This document shows positions 28,901 to 43,900 of a DNA stretch of 64,000 nucleotides, piece by piece. The stretch's first letter is position 1. Every line of letters starts with the position of its first letter. The notes beneath the pieces are model-generated. The model made no database searches. It was not told where the DNA came from and worked only from the letters and a program-made list of their open reading frames with translations. The stretch is from Lutraria lutraria (taxonomy: Eukaryota; Mollusca; Bivalvia; Venerida; Mactridae): assembly GCA_964023205.1 (NCBI GenBank), contig OZ026835.1:40335083-40399082 (forward strand), given 5' to 3'. The position numbers and the translations under genes are program-made.

Positions 28901-31900
28901 CTACCCATGCTAGTGAACTTTCTAAAAAAAATCGAGTATGGGAAAGTGTTCATTTTCAATAGCCAACTCATATTTTGAGCTAGCGCTTTGAAAAAGTTAG
29001 TTGAACAATGACACTGTGGCATTCTGTCTAAATTTGACTGTATCCAGCAATATATGGAGGAATTCTTCTGACCTAGCCAATCAAAGTTGAACTGAATATA
29101 ATAAAGAAACTAATTATCATGATGCAAAGAAACCAATTATCAAATTATCATATATGTAACAATGAAACCCAGCAGATACACTAGAGGAAACAACCATCAT
29201 GTACTGATGAATATCTATATACATGTCTGTCACATGTTTATATTTACAATACATTACATCAACACCTGTTTGGTTAATGATAAAATCAATCTTATATCAC
29301 CCTTGGAAAGGAATTCATGAAAACATGAATTTTTCTAGAACTATTCTTGCTTAGTTCATGAATAGTTCAAGAATAAGAAATATCTTTTTGACAGAGGAAT
29401 GGATACAGTCAAGCCTACGAGCTTGGGTATTTCTTCCAAATTTGGTAGGTAGGTAATAAACAGGTGATTAACTTAAAATTTGAAACTTTACCATTTATGA
29501 AGTATTCAGTGATCTGGACAGTTTCGAAAGCCAAAGGTAGACTAAGTGACCAAGTGTAAATATGAAAGCCACAACAATCAACTTTAACTACCTGACCAAT
29601 CCATCCATCCATCATAAATAGCCTCCAGCAAACTGACTAGTCTATGTGATACATTTATGTCCCTTTTATTTCAATTTAAACATATCACACTTGATCAACT
29701 ATATACAGACAGGGAGACACAGAAAGGAAGATGGTCGAATAGGTTGGTCATTACAGCCATGGTTGTCATGTCAATAACGATTAGTCTCTCCATCAGTTAC
29801 CATATACACACATACAGAACTGGAGTATTTATTTTGACTCAAAAGATGATGAAGAAAACTGCTCACCGAGAGGCAGGACAGTTTTGTATTTCATTCTGTT
29901 TTAATAGTTTGACAAGATAAATTATTATGCTAATAACTTTCACCGAGAGACCAGTAGATGGCAGGACAGTTTTGTGTGTTTGAAAATTGAAAACAAGTTA
30001 TAGTACCTAATTTTTTTTATATCTCAAGAAACAGTGACTAATTAGTGACATTGAAAGATGGGAGTATATAATAATTGACTTGTTTTTGTGTAATTGGAAC
30101 TTTAAAATTAAATTGTGTTGTTGTACAGTATATAGTATGTCTTAAAATGTGATTGTGTTAATGTTATGTGTCTTAAATACTTATAAACATGAATAAAGGA
30201 ACACAAATGTTTGCTTGATTTAATATGTTTCTGTTGGCCTTGACACTTGCCAAGTCATGGTTATTGTACGGCGACGGAAGTCGCCGTACACTATGGAATG
30301 CTTATTTTTAACTGGCAATGCAAAATCGCAACTTCTTGCACCGAAGCAGATTACTGACAGTGCCCTAAATATCCGCAATGGTCATCATGTGATATAAACA
30401 AAACAGAAATAGAGCGAGGTCACGTGTTACTCACACCAACTAGTGTTAGCTTGATGACGCAGTCGCTATTTATAGTCTAATAATGGAGCGAGCTCGATAA
30501 ACAACGACGGAAATGAATCTGCCCATCTGTCAATAAACGAACCGAATCCAATCCTACTATAGTAAACAAACATGGCGTTGAATATAGTACACTATCAAGC
30601 ATTGTGTTATATTACTGAGGATGAAGCAAAACTACTTTTTAAGTGGTGTTCATGTGTACATACAGACTGTATATTATTCAAGTTGTTATTCGGACTCGCT
30701 AATAGTCTCAATGATCACGTGACATTCACCGAATACTAGTAGCTGTTTCATATCGTTGTCGTCTCCTCAATGTCAATCACCTTTAAATTACTAGAAACGT
30801 GTCAATATTTCAATAAAAGTGGTTTCAGTTGACTGAGAATTTGACTCTGCCTGGTGCGCTACAACGAGAACTAGTTTAGTATTTATATGGGCACTGTGAT
30901 GACAGGGTTCGACATTAAGGCAGGTCCGAACGACAATCAATAGCTTACTGGTCCAGTCTAGTGCATCTTGCTATTTGGTAGCCCGAATGGTCGTGCTCTT
31001 GAAAATGCAGCCAAAACTCTTTATATCAAAGGACTTAGGAAAAATTGTTCGATCTAAATGAACTTCGATGTATAAATTATTAGAGAAATTCGCTGTGTTT
31101 ATTACATTTTGGAGCGATCGTCGGTGTGTTGTAATAATCATTTAATCGTGTTATAATATACAGAACACAGTATTTATACGTTTCGATGTATTTATTTTAG
31201 CAACATGTTGCAAATAAACAAAACATTATAAACATATTCACACAGACTAATTTTATAATCGCGAGCGTGGACAGTGACTTGTTTACGCAATTGTCATTAA
31301 TTAAATATCGATTTCGGAGCTCAATACAAAAAATGTCCGATCAGGTGAGAAATGATGACTTAATTGGTTTGACATAGACGGTCACCTTATGGTTCGATAT
31401 AGATGGTCACTTTACAGTTGAAAATCTATGTTTGGGACCGTTATACCAGGTTTTTACGACAACGTACCCTCAGACAACGGAGTATATTATTTTTGGAGAC
31501 TTTATTTAAATATTTTAAATGCATTCCAGCAGATATTGCAACGTCTGATACATCGAGGTGATATATAAGTTTCCCCTGATTTTAAGACTACATATAGAGT
31601 ACCTCGTGAACTGTAGAACCATATGACCAGATTCATGAGATTCATGAAACATCAACGGCTTGTATTTTTGATGGAGTAGATGATCACTTTAGTTTCGGGA
31701 TCAGTTAAGTCAAAATAACAAATTTGTTTGATCTGAAACTTCGCACATCCTGATAAAAAATGTTACATAGGCCACATTCTAGTATTGAATTGCCGGATGC
31801 GATTTTCGACGTACAAACATTTAACTTGTAGACATTTGTATACATATTATATGCTGGTCATTAGAATACTTGAACAGTGCATGGTAATCAAAACATGTTA

Positions 31901-34900
31901 ATAAGTATATGCATTATATCTGCATTAAGTAGATCAAAGGTCACTTGATTGGCTGTTCAGTTTCAGTGTAATTGCAAAATATATAGAAATACATCGCATG
32001 CGATAAAAAATTGAGTATCTTTGCCAAGTTTTGATGTGATGTACTGAAATATGCCAACATTGATGGACTTAGTATAATCATTTCAACAAAGTTATGCATG
32101 GTTTACACATTGCTTAAACTTCCTAAACGAAACTTAAATAAACATAAATCTGTGCAGATGAAAAAGGTTAATCAAAACTGGTACATACAATTCACAGCTT
32201 CAGTAAAGTGCTCAAATCATAAAACACAACCGACAAAGGATTAAAACTACGCATAATTAAAAATAAATTGTGGTATAAATATAAATTTCTTTGGTGCAAA
32301 CAGCTTCAGCATCTGAACTGGCAAAAAAGCCAATAAATTATTTCAATTTAAACCACACAAGAACAGAATTTGTACTAAAATGAGATTGTCTAGACACTCT
32401 TAATTATATTCAATAGATTCAGTCAAATCTGATTTATGTCAAAAACTAGAAAATTACCATGGAAATTGGTCACAAAACTGAATACCATTTGTTTGGATTT
32501 TGTCGCATTTTCAAATACTCCCAATAAACACCCAAACAACATCATAGTAATGAAATGCAGCATAATATTCTGAATAATCCTTAAAATATTACACAATGTG
32601 TCCAGCAATCATTCAAATAAACATTGGGGCCATAGTGGGGGCCTTAATGGGCGAGTGGATATATGGTCTCTTGAATAATAATCTCTTGCTCTTGCCCCTG
32701 TGAGTTCAATTCACAACCAAGACCAGGCAATTTCACATGTCTGGAAGCTGTCTAGCTAGCTGATCTACCCAAGTGTATGCCTAGCGTTCTATACATAGCG
32801 TGACGTCACTACGTTTGTCTAACCTCTATACATAGAACTGATTACTATCTACATTTAGATAGTTATACATACGCTAAAGTATAGTTCCGCGGAAGGATTA
32901 AAAATGTCAAAACAACCATATCGGTCGTATGATATTAACAAAATTTGTTTAGTTATGTAAAATGAATACGTTGTACCATTTCTATTCTTGTGCTTACGTC
33001 AATAACACTAATTATTCAATGAAACGCAATGTTGAAGTACGCTTGGCTCCAATGTGTACCATACGGTGACGTCACGCTATGTTATTGTTTATAATTTCCA
33101 TTTTGTAAGTAGTTCATGCAAATACCCATAATGCCCCGAGCAGAATAACACAGGTCAGTGCATAGCGCTACCGTAGTGTACACATTGTATGCCTAGGGTA
33201 TTCCTGGAAAAGTCTCCAAAATGGCTCTGGCTGTTGACGTGCAACGTTACACCACAGTGAAAAAAAATCAAGAAATAAAAACAGTGTTGTAAAGATCCTC
33301 GCCCCCTCGAATTGATTTTATGAAAACATGAATTTTTCTTGAACTATTCTTAGATATTTCATGAATGGTTCATGAAGCATGAACAACTCTCTGGCAGCTG
33401 TGGTGAGATTTATTGGAGAATACTTGGTAAAAAGAAATAGTAGCGTACCTAAATATTAGCTTAAAATGTCACCAAAAGTACATCTAACTTAGGTATGTCT
33501 TTGTCTGCGGGAATTAAATTTTATTTTTAAGACAATGTCATATTAGTAAATTTATTTAGATCAAGTAAAAATAGTTTTAACAAGAGAACAACAATTTAAA
33601 ACAAGGATTACCAAACCACAACATTCCATTAACACTATTCACAAGATAACTGGAATACAGACCATCTTAATTATAACATAAAAGATGAAAAGTATTAAAT
33701 GTACTGTTGGCTTGTAATTAATTACTGGTTACATGTGACCATGCACAACTCAAGTTTCATAATGAAAACAATAGTTTCCTGTCTTGAACTTTAATGACTA
33801 TTAGTAGGAAAATAATTTGTAACGAAATCTAATAACTATTCTTTGTTAGCAGGTGCTTTCTACCAAATGCTTAGAGAAATCAATTAGATTCAATGACTAA
33901 TCTATAATTATAGCTCATTCTTCAATGACCACATTTGAACTATGATAGGAACCATATTATATGACTAACAGTCATGTAACCATTGTTAAGCTAGGTCAGG
34001 TCTAGCTTTGACAAGTTAGCATAACATTGCAAGTTTGATAGCTAACAAGAAATGTTTTTAAAACACAATGCCCCCTCAGGATGACCTTGACCTTTGACCT
34101 ACTGACCCTAAAAATGCACAGGTCCTGAAGAGTGTAGAGGTTGTCATGAGGAACCAATATCTGAAGTTTGATGACAGCAGGTGGAAGCGTTTTGATTTCA
34201 AAGGTAAGGTTAAAGTTTGGTACAAACAGACAGACAGGCCAAAAACAATATGCCTCTGATCCATCAATTAGGGTGCATACAAATGTTTCTTCAAAATCAT
34301 TGTACGAAAATATCAGGTGTTAGAAGTGGTAATTTTAACTCCAGAGTCCACTGGTTGGGCAATTTGAAATACCACTTATTAAAAGTGCAAGCCATATTGT
34401 AAGTAACACTAATACAAATGTACAGTACTTATTTAAAGTATCCCATAAAAGCTATTATCTTGAATCATATATACTATCCTTGCTCAATGACAATATCTTA
34501 TCTAGTCCAATGGGTGCAAGCTTGCAAAACTAAAATGATAATGACCCCAAGGGACTTAAAAAAATCAGTAATCTGGTATAAACTGGAAAACTTGCACCCT
34601 TGAAGTATAAATACCAGTGCAGGCTTCTAAGTACTAGTATACTAGTCAAAGGATGCATATTGCTAATTTTCCCTCTTGAAGAAAAATCAGATCAAACAAA
34701 TAAACAGTTTAGGAACAAGTCAAGTGCTTCTCGTCATTGTTATACAAATAGAACTCGTCATTGTTATACAAATAGAACTCGTCATTGTTATACAAATAGA
34801 ACTCGTCATTGTTATACAAATAGAACTCGTCATTGTTATACAAATAGAACTCGCCGTTGTTATACAAATAGAACTCATTGTTATACAAATAGAACTCGTC

Positions 34901-37900
34901 ATTGTTATACAAATAGAACTCATTGTTATACAAATAGAACTTATTGTTATACAAATAGAACTCGTCATTGTTATACAAATAGAACTCATTGTTATACAAA
35001 TAGAACTCATTGTTATACAAATAGAACTCATTGTTATACAAATAGAACTCGTCATTGTTATACAAATAGAACTCATTGTTATACAAATAGAACTCATTGT
35101 TATACAAATAGAACTCATTGTTATACAAATAGAACTCGTCATTGTTATACAAATAGAACTCGCCGTTGTTATACAAATAGAACTCATTGTTATACAAATA
35201 GAACTCGTCATTGTTATACAAATAGAACTCATTGTTATACAAAAAGAACTCATTGTTATACAAATAGAACTCATTGTTATACAAATAGAACTCGTCATTG
35301 TTATACAAATAGAACTCATTGTTATACAAATAGAACTCGTCATTGTTATACAAATAGAACTCATTGTTATACAAATAGAACTCATTGTTATACAAATAGA
35401 ACTCGTCATTGTTATACAAATAGAACTCGCCGTTGTTATACAAATAGAACTCATTGTTATACAAATAGAACTCGTCATTGTTATACAAATAGAACTAGTC
35501 ATTGTTATACAAATAGAACTCATTGTTATACAAATAGAACTCGTCATTGTTATACAAATAGAACTCATTGTTATACAAATAGAACTCATTGTTATACAAA
35601 AAGAACTCATTGTTATACAAATAGAACTCATTGTTATACAAATAGAACTCGTCATTGTTATACAAATAGAACTCATTGTTATACAAATAGAACTCGTCAT
35701 TGTTATACAAATAGAACTCATTGTTATACAAATAGAACTCATTGTTATACAAATAGAACTCGTCATTGTTATACAAATAGAACTCGCCGTTGTTATACAA
35801 ATAGAACTCATTGTTATACAAATAGAACTCGTCATTGTTATACAAATAGAACTAGTCATTGTTATACAAATAGAACTCATTGTTATACAAATAGAACTCG
35901 TCATTGTTATACAAATAGAACTCATTGTTATACAAATAGAACTCGTCATTGTTATACAAATAGAACTCGCCGTTGTTATACAAATAGAACTCATTGTTAT
36001 ACAAATAGAACTCGTCATTGTTATACAAATAGAACTCGTCATTGTTATACAAATAGAACTCATTGTTATACAAATAGAACTCGTCATTGTTATACAAATA
36101 GAACTCGCCGTTGTTATACAAATAGAACTCATTGTTATACAAATAGAACTCGTCATTGTTATACAAATAGAACTAGTCATTGTTATACAAATAGAACTCG
36201 CCGTTGTTATACAAATAGAACTCGACATTTTAAAGACCTAACTTTATCTGTACACAATGAAAGAGAATAGCCACTTATGTTTTATCTACAAGGTACATAC
36301 CAGTTATTATTCCTCTATAATTACACCAAGCATTGTTTACCCTTTGTTCAACCATACATACCACAGATACTTACAGGCCACAGTTCTTATGGTTTACATC
36401 CCATTAAAATTATCAATATCATAAAAATCATAAAATTTGAATAGGGGCTGTTTGCTGCATATGCCGAATTTACATTAAATTACACCATGCTTTCCCAATA
36501 AATTCTAATAATTGCAATATAGAATTCAAATATAAAAATTATTTAAATTTAAGAATAACAAAAGAAATATACTACAATCCTCCTTGACGGAAAATTATAT
36601 TGTAACCATTTGTAGTGGGTTTGTACAAAAAAGCATTGCATGACAAATAGTCATTATCGTACAGATAACATTTTTCTAGTCATATGGTTTATGTTTCACT
36701 AGCCGCTCAAAAATAGGTCGCTTAAATATTTCTCTAGAGTGAAAAAAATATACATAATGTATTATTTGCATGACATGGCAGATTCTTAACTTGAATATTT
36801 GATTCTACAGAACAGAAGGTTTTTATTTCTTCATCTCATTGATTTATTACCGGGGAAAACACTAGATTATAAATAATATGACAACCACTAATATATGCAC
36901 TTCCTGCATAAAAACGTCATAATCATATCAGCATATTCTCAAGATAAAATGCAAATTAATTTTTTTGCATTCGTCTTTATAACTACAGATCTTATTTATA
37001 ATTTCCATTTCCATAAGGGAGAAAAATTATTAAAATTCATCAACTCTCACTTGTCTGAAATCTGTAACTCACTTCTTTCAAACATCATTCAATGTGTTAG
37101 AATGTACACATTTATACATTTCAATGTATCAATGTTCTTCAAATATACAGAGCAAGTAGACTGTCAGACATGTACATGTAAAATTATGCATTCCTGTATA
37201 AATCTTAATATTTATCAGAATATATTTACAACTAGACTTAAGGGCTAATACTAGTATTCTTCATGTGCTCTGAGTCAATCAAGATTACAGTAATTTTCTA
37301 TTCCAGATTATTACGTTCAAACAGTTATGAGAAGTCACACTAAACACTGCAACCCAGTAAAATAGTAATTCATACTTCATGAACTATTTCATGAAGTATG
37401 CAAGAATAGTGCAAGACAAATTCATGTTTTCACCAATTCCTTTTCAAAGGGGAGAGCACAAACCTGATAATTTCAGGTCAGCCAAAGATCTCCATTCAGG
37501 TTGCTTTGGATGAAATGAATGGGACACAGGATAGAAATCAACTAGAATACTTATACATGAACAATTTACATGTAATATTATCAACCACAATTTAGTACCT
37601 CTGATCAGAACAGATGACATGCAACACAGTGACAATTTAATGCTGAATGAAAGAAAGACAACGGAATCTAATTTTCCAGACTTCAAAGTTATTAGACAAC
37701 AACAAGCATCCTGACTACTAAGTATACAGATATTTGATCAATCAGATTAAAGCATGAATTGACACAAACTTAATTAAGGTAGATATAACAGGAAGGGCGT
37801 GGTGCTCTGAATTAGTTACACACAAAATGTTACAAAGCACTCAAGATGGGTATGACTGTTATAATTAGAATGGCCTTTATTCACAGGGAGGCCTTTATTA

Positions 37901-40900
37901 GAAGGTGGCTACTAACACAGAATAGACTGTATAGAAATGTACCATTACAATCAAACAGTGGAATATGAACACCTGATACAAATTCATAACTAAAATCATG
38001 AATAAAACACTGAATGAAAAAGTAAACATTATCTTGTATTAAATCAATACAGAATGTCTGCACACCTACAGTACACCCACACTCCCATATATAAAACATG
38101 TACATTGTAAATGAGCTGAACCTGGTGGAGTACATAATTTTTTCACAAGCAAAACCAAATTCTGATAGGAAATCCTACACATCTTAGTTAAAATAACAAA
38201 TTATATCTCCCCCATAAAAAAATTGAAGGATAAAAGTTCGAACTCAAAATGATAAAGTTCGAATTTATCATGGATGTTCAATATCTAAGTATGAATTTAT
38301 TGATCATCTAAAAACTAGCAAAATTAGAGAAAGCACACACTGTTGTCATTGATAAATGTTACATGTGTCACCACAAGGTGGCATTTAATACACAATAATT
38401 TACTGTTCATAGATACACAGGCATAAAATAGAAAACATAAAAATACAGGGCTTGAAAGAACGTAGAAATAAAGACGTCATTCAATGTCACATAGCAAGAC
38501 CTATGCACTGAAAGGAACCGGATAATAGCGGGATCAAAATGTCATCGTAACCAATCAGACGTAATAACAAATTATCAACTTAATGTGTGGACATGTTTAG
38601 CAAATATCTACGCCATACCGTATCAATGGAATGCTCACTTAAAATGAGTAATATTCCAATTGTGACTTTGAATGAAAGTTTGTCAGTTTTCAATACAGGT
38701 CACATTTCCCGATCAAAATAATGATATTTATCTATGGATCAACAGATTTGAGAATTACTATAACACTTGGATGTGTATGAACATAGAACTTAGGAAAGTG
38801 GTATGATTTCCACTCAATGATTAAAGCTACTTTCATAATCAAAGTACTGAGAGTTCTCATTGAAACTGAACTAACTTAGACTTGCTCTGAAACATGGAAT
38901 GGGAACTACTTTAACAATTGCATGGCGGTTAAAGAAAAATGTAGTACTTCGGTCTGTACCAAAATTCATTCATGCAAAGCGAGTGACTGCTATAGAATGC
39001 TGAACTATCATATCATTCAGTTTCCTAAAATGCAAAGCATCAATTACAAATTCAACCAGCACACTATCTAAACCATTGCACAACCTACTTTTATGATATG
39101 TAACACAAAGAACAAATATATTAAGTTAAAATACAGCATTTATTTTACAACGATTCGATAGTTTACCAGCTATTTTGTGGAACTATATTTCATAGAGTTT
39201 GAAAATGTGTTGAATTCTGCTCAACTTGTACTGATGCAAAAAATAGTCCCTTGTTGTTCAGTTTGGCCTCAAAATCATAAAATTGCATTCTATGAATATA
39301 AAAAATCCAAATTATAATTTTTTAAGGAATTTGAAAATCACCCCCAGACTGTAGAAATCTATATTTAGACATAAATGTTTCTTCAGCCTTAAAATAACAA
39401 AATAATCATATTATCTTCAAATAAATACCAGTACAATTAAATGTATAGGAGCTTGTGTGAAAATCCAGTCCATCTTAATCAGTTAATTAAATTATTCAAT
39501 TTATACATGGATTAAAATAGCGATCAGATATTTATTATCTATACACAAGATCACTAAGTAAGCTTATCTATGTATCTCTCCAATCTAATATGTTAATCAT
39601 TTACATGTTTAAAGACAATGACTGAATAGGTAGTAAATTATTTATTTATCTGAACTAAAAAAAAACTATGATAATTATGTTATACCACTGATTTACAAGC
39701 AAATTCACCTCAATTAAATTCCAATCAGTGAGGGAACCAAGATAAACACAAGAACAAGGCCACAGTTCTTACATAAGAAGTGTCCTTATTTTAAAAGTAA
39801 TTCTTTCTATACAACAAGACTAACTGCAGACTTCTTTAAATTAGTTCTATTAACGCACAAAAAGATTAAATCCCTAGATGTAAGTAAATTAAATGCATGT
39901 TTTGGATTATATATCTTAAACAGTTTATCTGGAAGTTCATCAAAAAAGATTAATTTCACCAGACCAAGAACTATTTTTAATTATCTCATAAATTGTTAAT
40001 ATTCAACCTTGTACCAAGCCAGCTAATTTTTCAGCAGACGTCTGACAAAAATTGGACTTCTTTGGCAAACTTTGATAGAAGGAAATGCTTATAGAAATTC
40101 TTGCAGACATTTTATTTTCATTGACCTTCGTCGATATGTTGTTTCGCACCCTTCAGAAACGAGGCAACAACATCATATCACACTGAATCTAGCAATTATG
40201 TTTAAACCATTGAACAAAATAGAATTCCTCATAATAAACTTAAACTATGTTAATTTGGAGAGCTGTAACTAAGTTTAAGAACTTGTGGCTCGACCCTTTT
40301 TTTGCATTATATCGTAGATATTTATACAATATTAAGTAAACTTGAAAGCAACAAAATATGTTTAAACTGACAACAACAGAACCAAACAATCCTGATGTAC
40401 CTTTTAATGCAGACCTCTCTTATCTAGAAATCACCTCTTGACAACAGTATGCCAAAATTTGCAATTCATTTGGCTAAAAATAAAAATCTGGATTTTTTCC
40501 ACAGTCCAGACAAAACTAGAACTGGAGAGGTTTCATTGCACTTGTATTTCAAAATTCAACATTTCTGATGGCACAAACCTCATGAAGTTCAAAGGAACTT
40601 AATGATTTGGTCTGCCTAATATATCAGCCTCCTATACCAGAAAGAACATTATTTTCATAGTGTGATAAAACATGACAAATAAAACAATGTTAACAGCCAA
40701 CATTTAGATTCCACTGTTAGTCACCTTATAATGTATCAATTAGAAGTTCCAAGTACTAATAACTTGGTCCCTGACACTGATAAGCCATATCTGGCTGACA
40801 AAACACAGGTGAACACTGTGTCAAATAAACATACTAATTAATATCAAAGTTTGGGAGGGGAAACATTTTTTTATCTAAACATTCAGACGCTCTCATTGTC

Positions 40901-43900
40901 TGACCCTTTGTTGGTGTCTTAAATCATTGCTGGTTGAGATATTGAATTGTAAAGGGTCACCCAAGATGCTGATCTTCCTTGTAAATTTACAATACGACAG
41001 CCTTATATATACAGATCATAAGATTAACATCATGTTATATACAGAGATGCCACCAACAGACCTGTATAGGAAATCCCAAACAAGCTTATTACAATCATAC
41101 ATCATTATTTGTACAAATAGAATATTTGAGACCATACTTCCATCCAAGAATTTCACCACATACGCTGCTGAATTGGTGAATAAGAGAAGGTCATAGCATT
41201 GAACAGATTTTAGCATTTACAAAAAAGACCATTTTGTTACACTAAAATCATAATATTAAATTTATCTAACAGCTAACAAATAAAGAATGGTAAGGGACCA
41301 TTTACTTACATTTATTATTGATGTGTAACTTACATTAAAATTTTGTAAAGTGACCATCAGCTTATATTTGTCGATTAAGCAGTAACTTACATTAGTTAAT
41401 TGACCGTTGATTTACACTGGTTCAGTGCTCCAGATAAGACACATACTCACATAATCATTCATATGCTTACGTATTTCGCTCTATATATGCACAGTGTTAC
41501 TTGTCGGAAATTATGCATTGAAAGGGTCACAGTCGTAATTGAATGGCTTAAAATTAGTCTGACAGTTGTAGTAAGCCCAATCGACGACTGGTTCTATAAA
41601 TAGAATACACTAATCTTCTTACTATGACTTTCGGAGCAGTAAAAATTGCATATTTTACTTAAAACCAGAACATCCTAATTCAATTTGTTTCCACTTTGAA
41701 ACATTTTACACAAGTAAATCGTAATGCAGTCTATATCCCCTCAGATCTATCGATATGGGACATAAAAATACAATTTTTCTTTTCAATAACTCCTCCACAT
41801 AAATCATTATTCAGTGGTCAATTATCTTATGACTGTAGATATTTATCACACCTACAGTAAATTGTAACATTAAAATATGTCACACATGAAGTTTATACCA
41901 CCATGTTTGTAAATAGCCTACAGGAAATACCTTAGTAATCTTCACTGTTTACATATCCAACAAATATTGAGAAATAATTTGCTAATAATCTGTGCATGAT
42001 AACAGGTAATCTGACTAGCAAATAGAAATTAACTCACAGACTAAAATGACCCAATGCAAGCAGAACAGAACAGAACTGAACAGAACTGACCAAATGATTC
42101 AATGATAGCTGAACTAAGAATAAGGCCAGTATTGGAGAGCTGGTACAATAATTATTCCATAGCAAATACCACTACGCAAGTGTAGCACATGAATAGTCTA
42201 TCAATTAAGTAATTAATTAACAGCAATCAACAGGTACTATATATTTTCCATCAATTTACATACAAACAACACTGACAATCCATCCGTCTTTGGGAACAGC
42301 TCGCAAGTTTATGAGATTAATAATGAGGATATTGGGTTCCTATATTTTTTAATTATTCCTGAATTATATTTTTCTTTACATCAGATGTTATTAAATTTAA
42401 CCTAAAAGTTTCAAGTTTTCCCCTCATAAGATCTTTCAGCTAATTAATACTTACATTTTCTTTTTATACATGAAAGACTAATTTATTTAGGAGACAGACA
42501 AAACAGTGATACCATGTGAAAGCCTAGGTTACCACAGGCTACCATGGCAGGGTTAAATACTCTGTTATCCGCTAACCTTCCGGAGTCGAGGACAAAAATG
42601 CACTGGTTGCTACACAGAGCTACTGTGATATTGTCGATCAAACAAAAATTAGTGTCTAACTTAAACACAAGGAAAGAAATTTCACTAGCGCATCTATCTT
42701 ACACATATTGACACCATTACGTCAACTTCTGGGTCTCAGCCCAGATCTATGTTTTAACAGTAACTGCCCTTACGGTTTTCAAATTATTGTATACAGTCCA
42801 TAGACTTGTAATATGGGGTCATTTTGCACAACTACAAAATATTTGAGTTCACATGGGTATGGCAAAATAAAAAGCAAAGGTTTCTATTCAAGTTCAATAC
42901 AAAAACAACCCCTGCCGAAAATGAACAAGACAGCCACCTCTAAAAACAAACTACTTTTAAATAAGCCAACTTCTCATTAAAATATCATAAAGCAACCATA
43001 ATATACTTGGATTCATCCCCTCAGATCTTGTATTAACAGCACACTATGTTGAAGAATTTCGGATCATAATATTTCTAAGGGCTAAAACTTATTAATGACC
43101 ACCACTCACCTTGACCATTCTGCCCATGGAACTGTTGCAATTTCTTCTCAAGCTTCTGCTGTCGTCTACGTCTCATTACAGCTTCTGGGTTTGATATACT
43201 TCTAGTAAAACTAGTTTCTGGGGCATCTGTGTACAGTTGCTGAGCAACGCCGCCATTTTTATCCACGTTTTCTTTATTCATTTTCCTCTCTTTATCCGCC
43301 TTCTTTTTTTCTTTCTTTTCACGTTTTGACAGCTTTCTCTTAAAACCTGGTTGATTCTCTTTCTCTGCACTCGTCTGAGCCCCCTGTGTAAGAGTAACAT
43401 AAAAACTGATCAACCAACTAAAGAAAATATAAAGGTGATGAAAACTGCTCAAGATGGGAAGGTAATCATTAATGTGTTAGTAATGTAGTCATGATAGAAG
43501 AAACAGGCGACATCACTGAAGTAGTTGAAGAGTACATCAGTGGTGTTTTTTTTTGGAAAAAAAAGTTAATGACATTTTTATCTATCATATTTTAATTGTC
43601 TTCATAATGATTTCCATGCGATAATTATATGGTAGGATAATTTAATTGTTGATTAATTACACAGATACCTAGCTAAGATGGTAGGATTGATTCAGAGTTA
43701 AATGTTCCAGGTTAGTTTCTGCAGGAATGCTTGGCTGTTAAATAATTATGTCTTCAAATCTTAATAAAATCCTAAGAATCAAAGTTTATTGAACTGTTAT
43801 AGAAACAAAGATTTATCAAAATACCACCGATTTTAAATTTTGCTGATCAAAAAAAAAATTTTACAATGAAAGACAATGTCAATATCAGTATTTATAACAG

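Larger units (their letters stand above)
26049..43109 (-). other. Intron 4
   Basis: The largest intron (17 kb). From left to right it holds repeat/SINE fragments (26090), the LINE fragment (27590), a hairpin repeat (29305), inverted element copy A (30266), a split SINE (32638), a hairpin repeat (33311), a 'GACCTTGACCTTTGACCTAC' repeat fragment (34075-34260), the satellite (34730-36226), a hairpin repeat (37367) and a ~170-bp repeat (38837). Bases 39010-43100 show nothing I can name. Confidence 0.85.

Noticed and set aside
30266..30289. Helitron 3' hairpin
   Set aside because: A hairpin is present, but no CTRR end follows at the usual distance on either strand.
30266..31830. Solo LTR of a retrotransposon (TGTACG...CGTACA)
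   Set aside because: The ends look LTR-like, but no 5-bp target duplication is seen and homology between the two copies continues slightly past the TG. It is left as an unclassified element.
34600..36270. 556-codon plus-strand ORF and three other long overlapping ORFs
   Set aside because: They are produced by the 24/21-bp satellite, whose units are multiples of three without stops. Four frames are open at once, composition is purely repetitive, and no exon context exists.
36895..37248. 117-codon plus-strand ORF in intron 4
   Set aside because: It is Phe/Ile/Tyr-rich, typical of chance ORFs in AT-rich DNA, with no motif or neighbour support.
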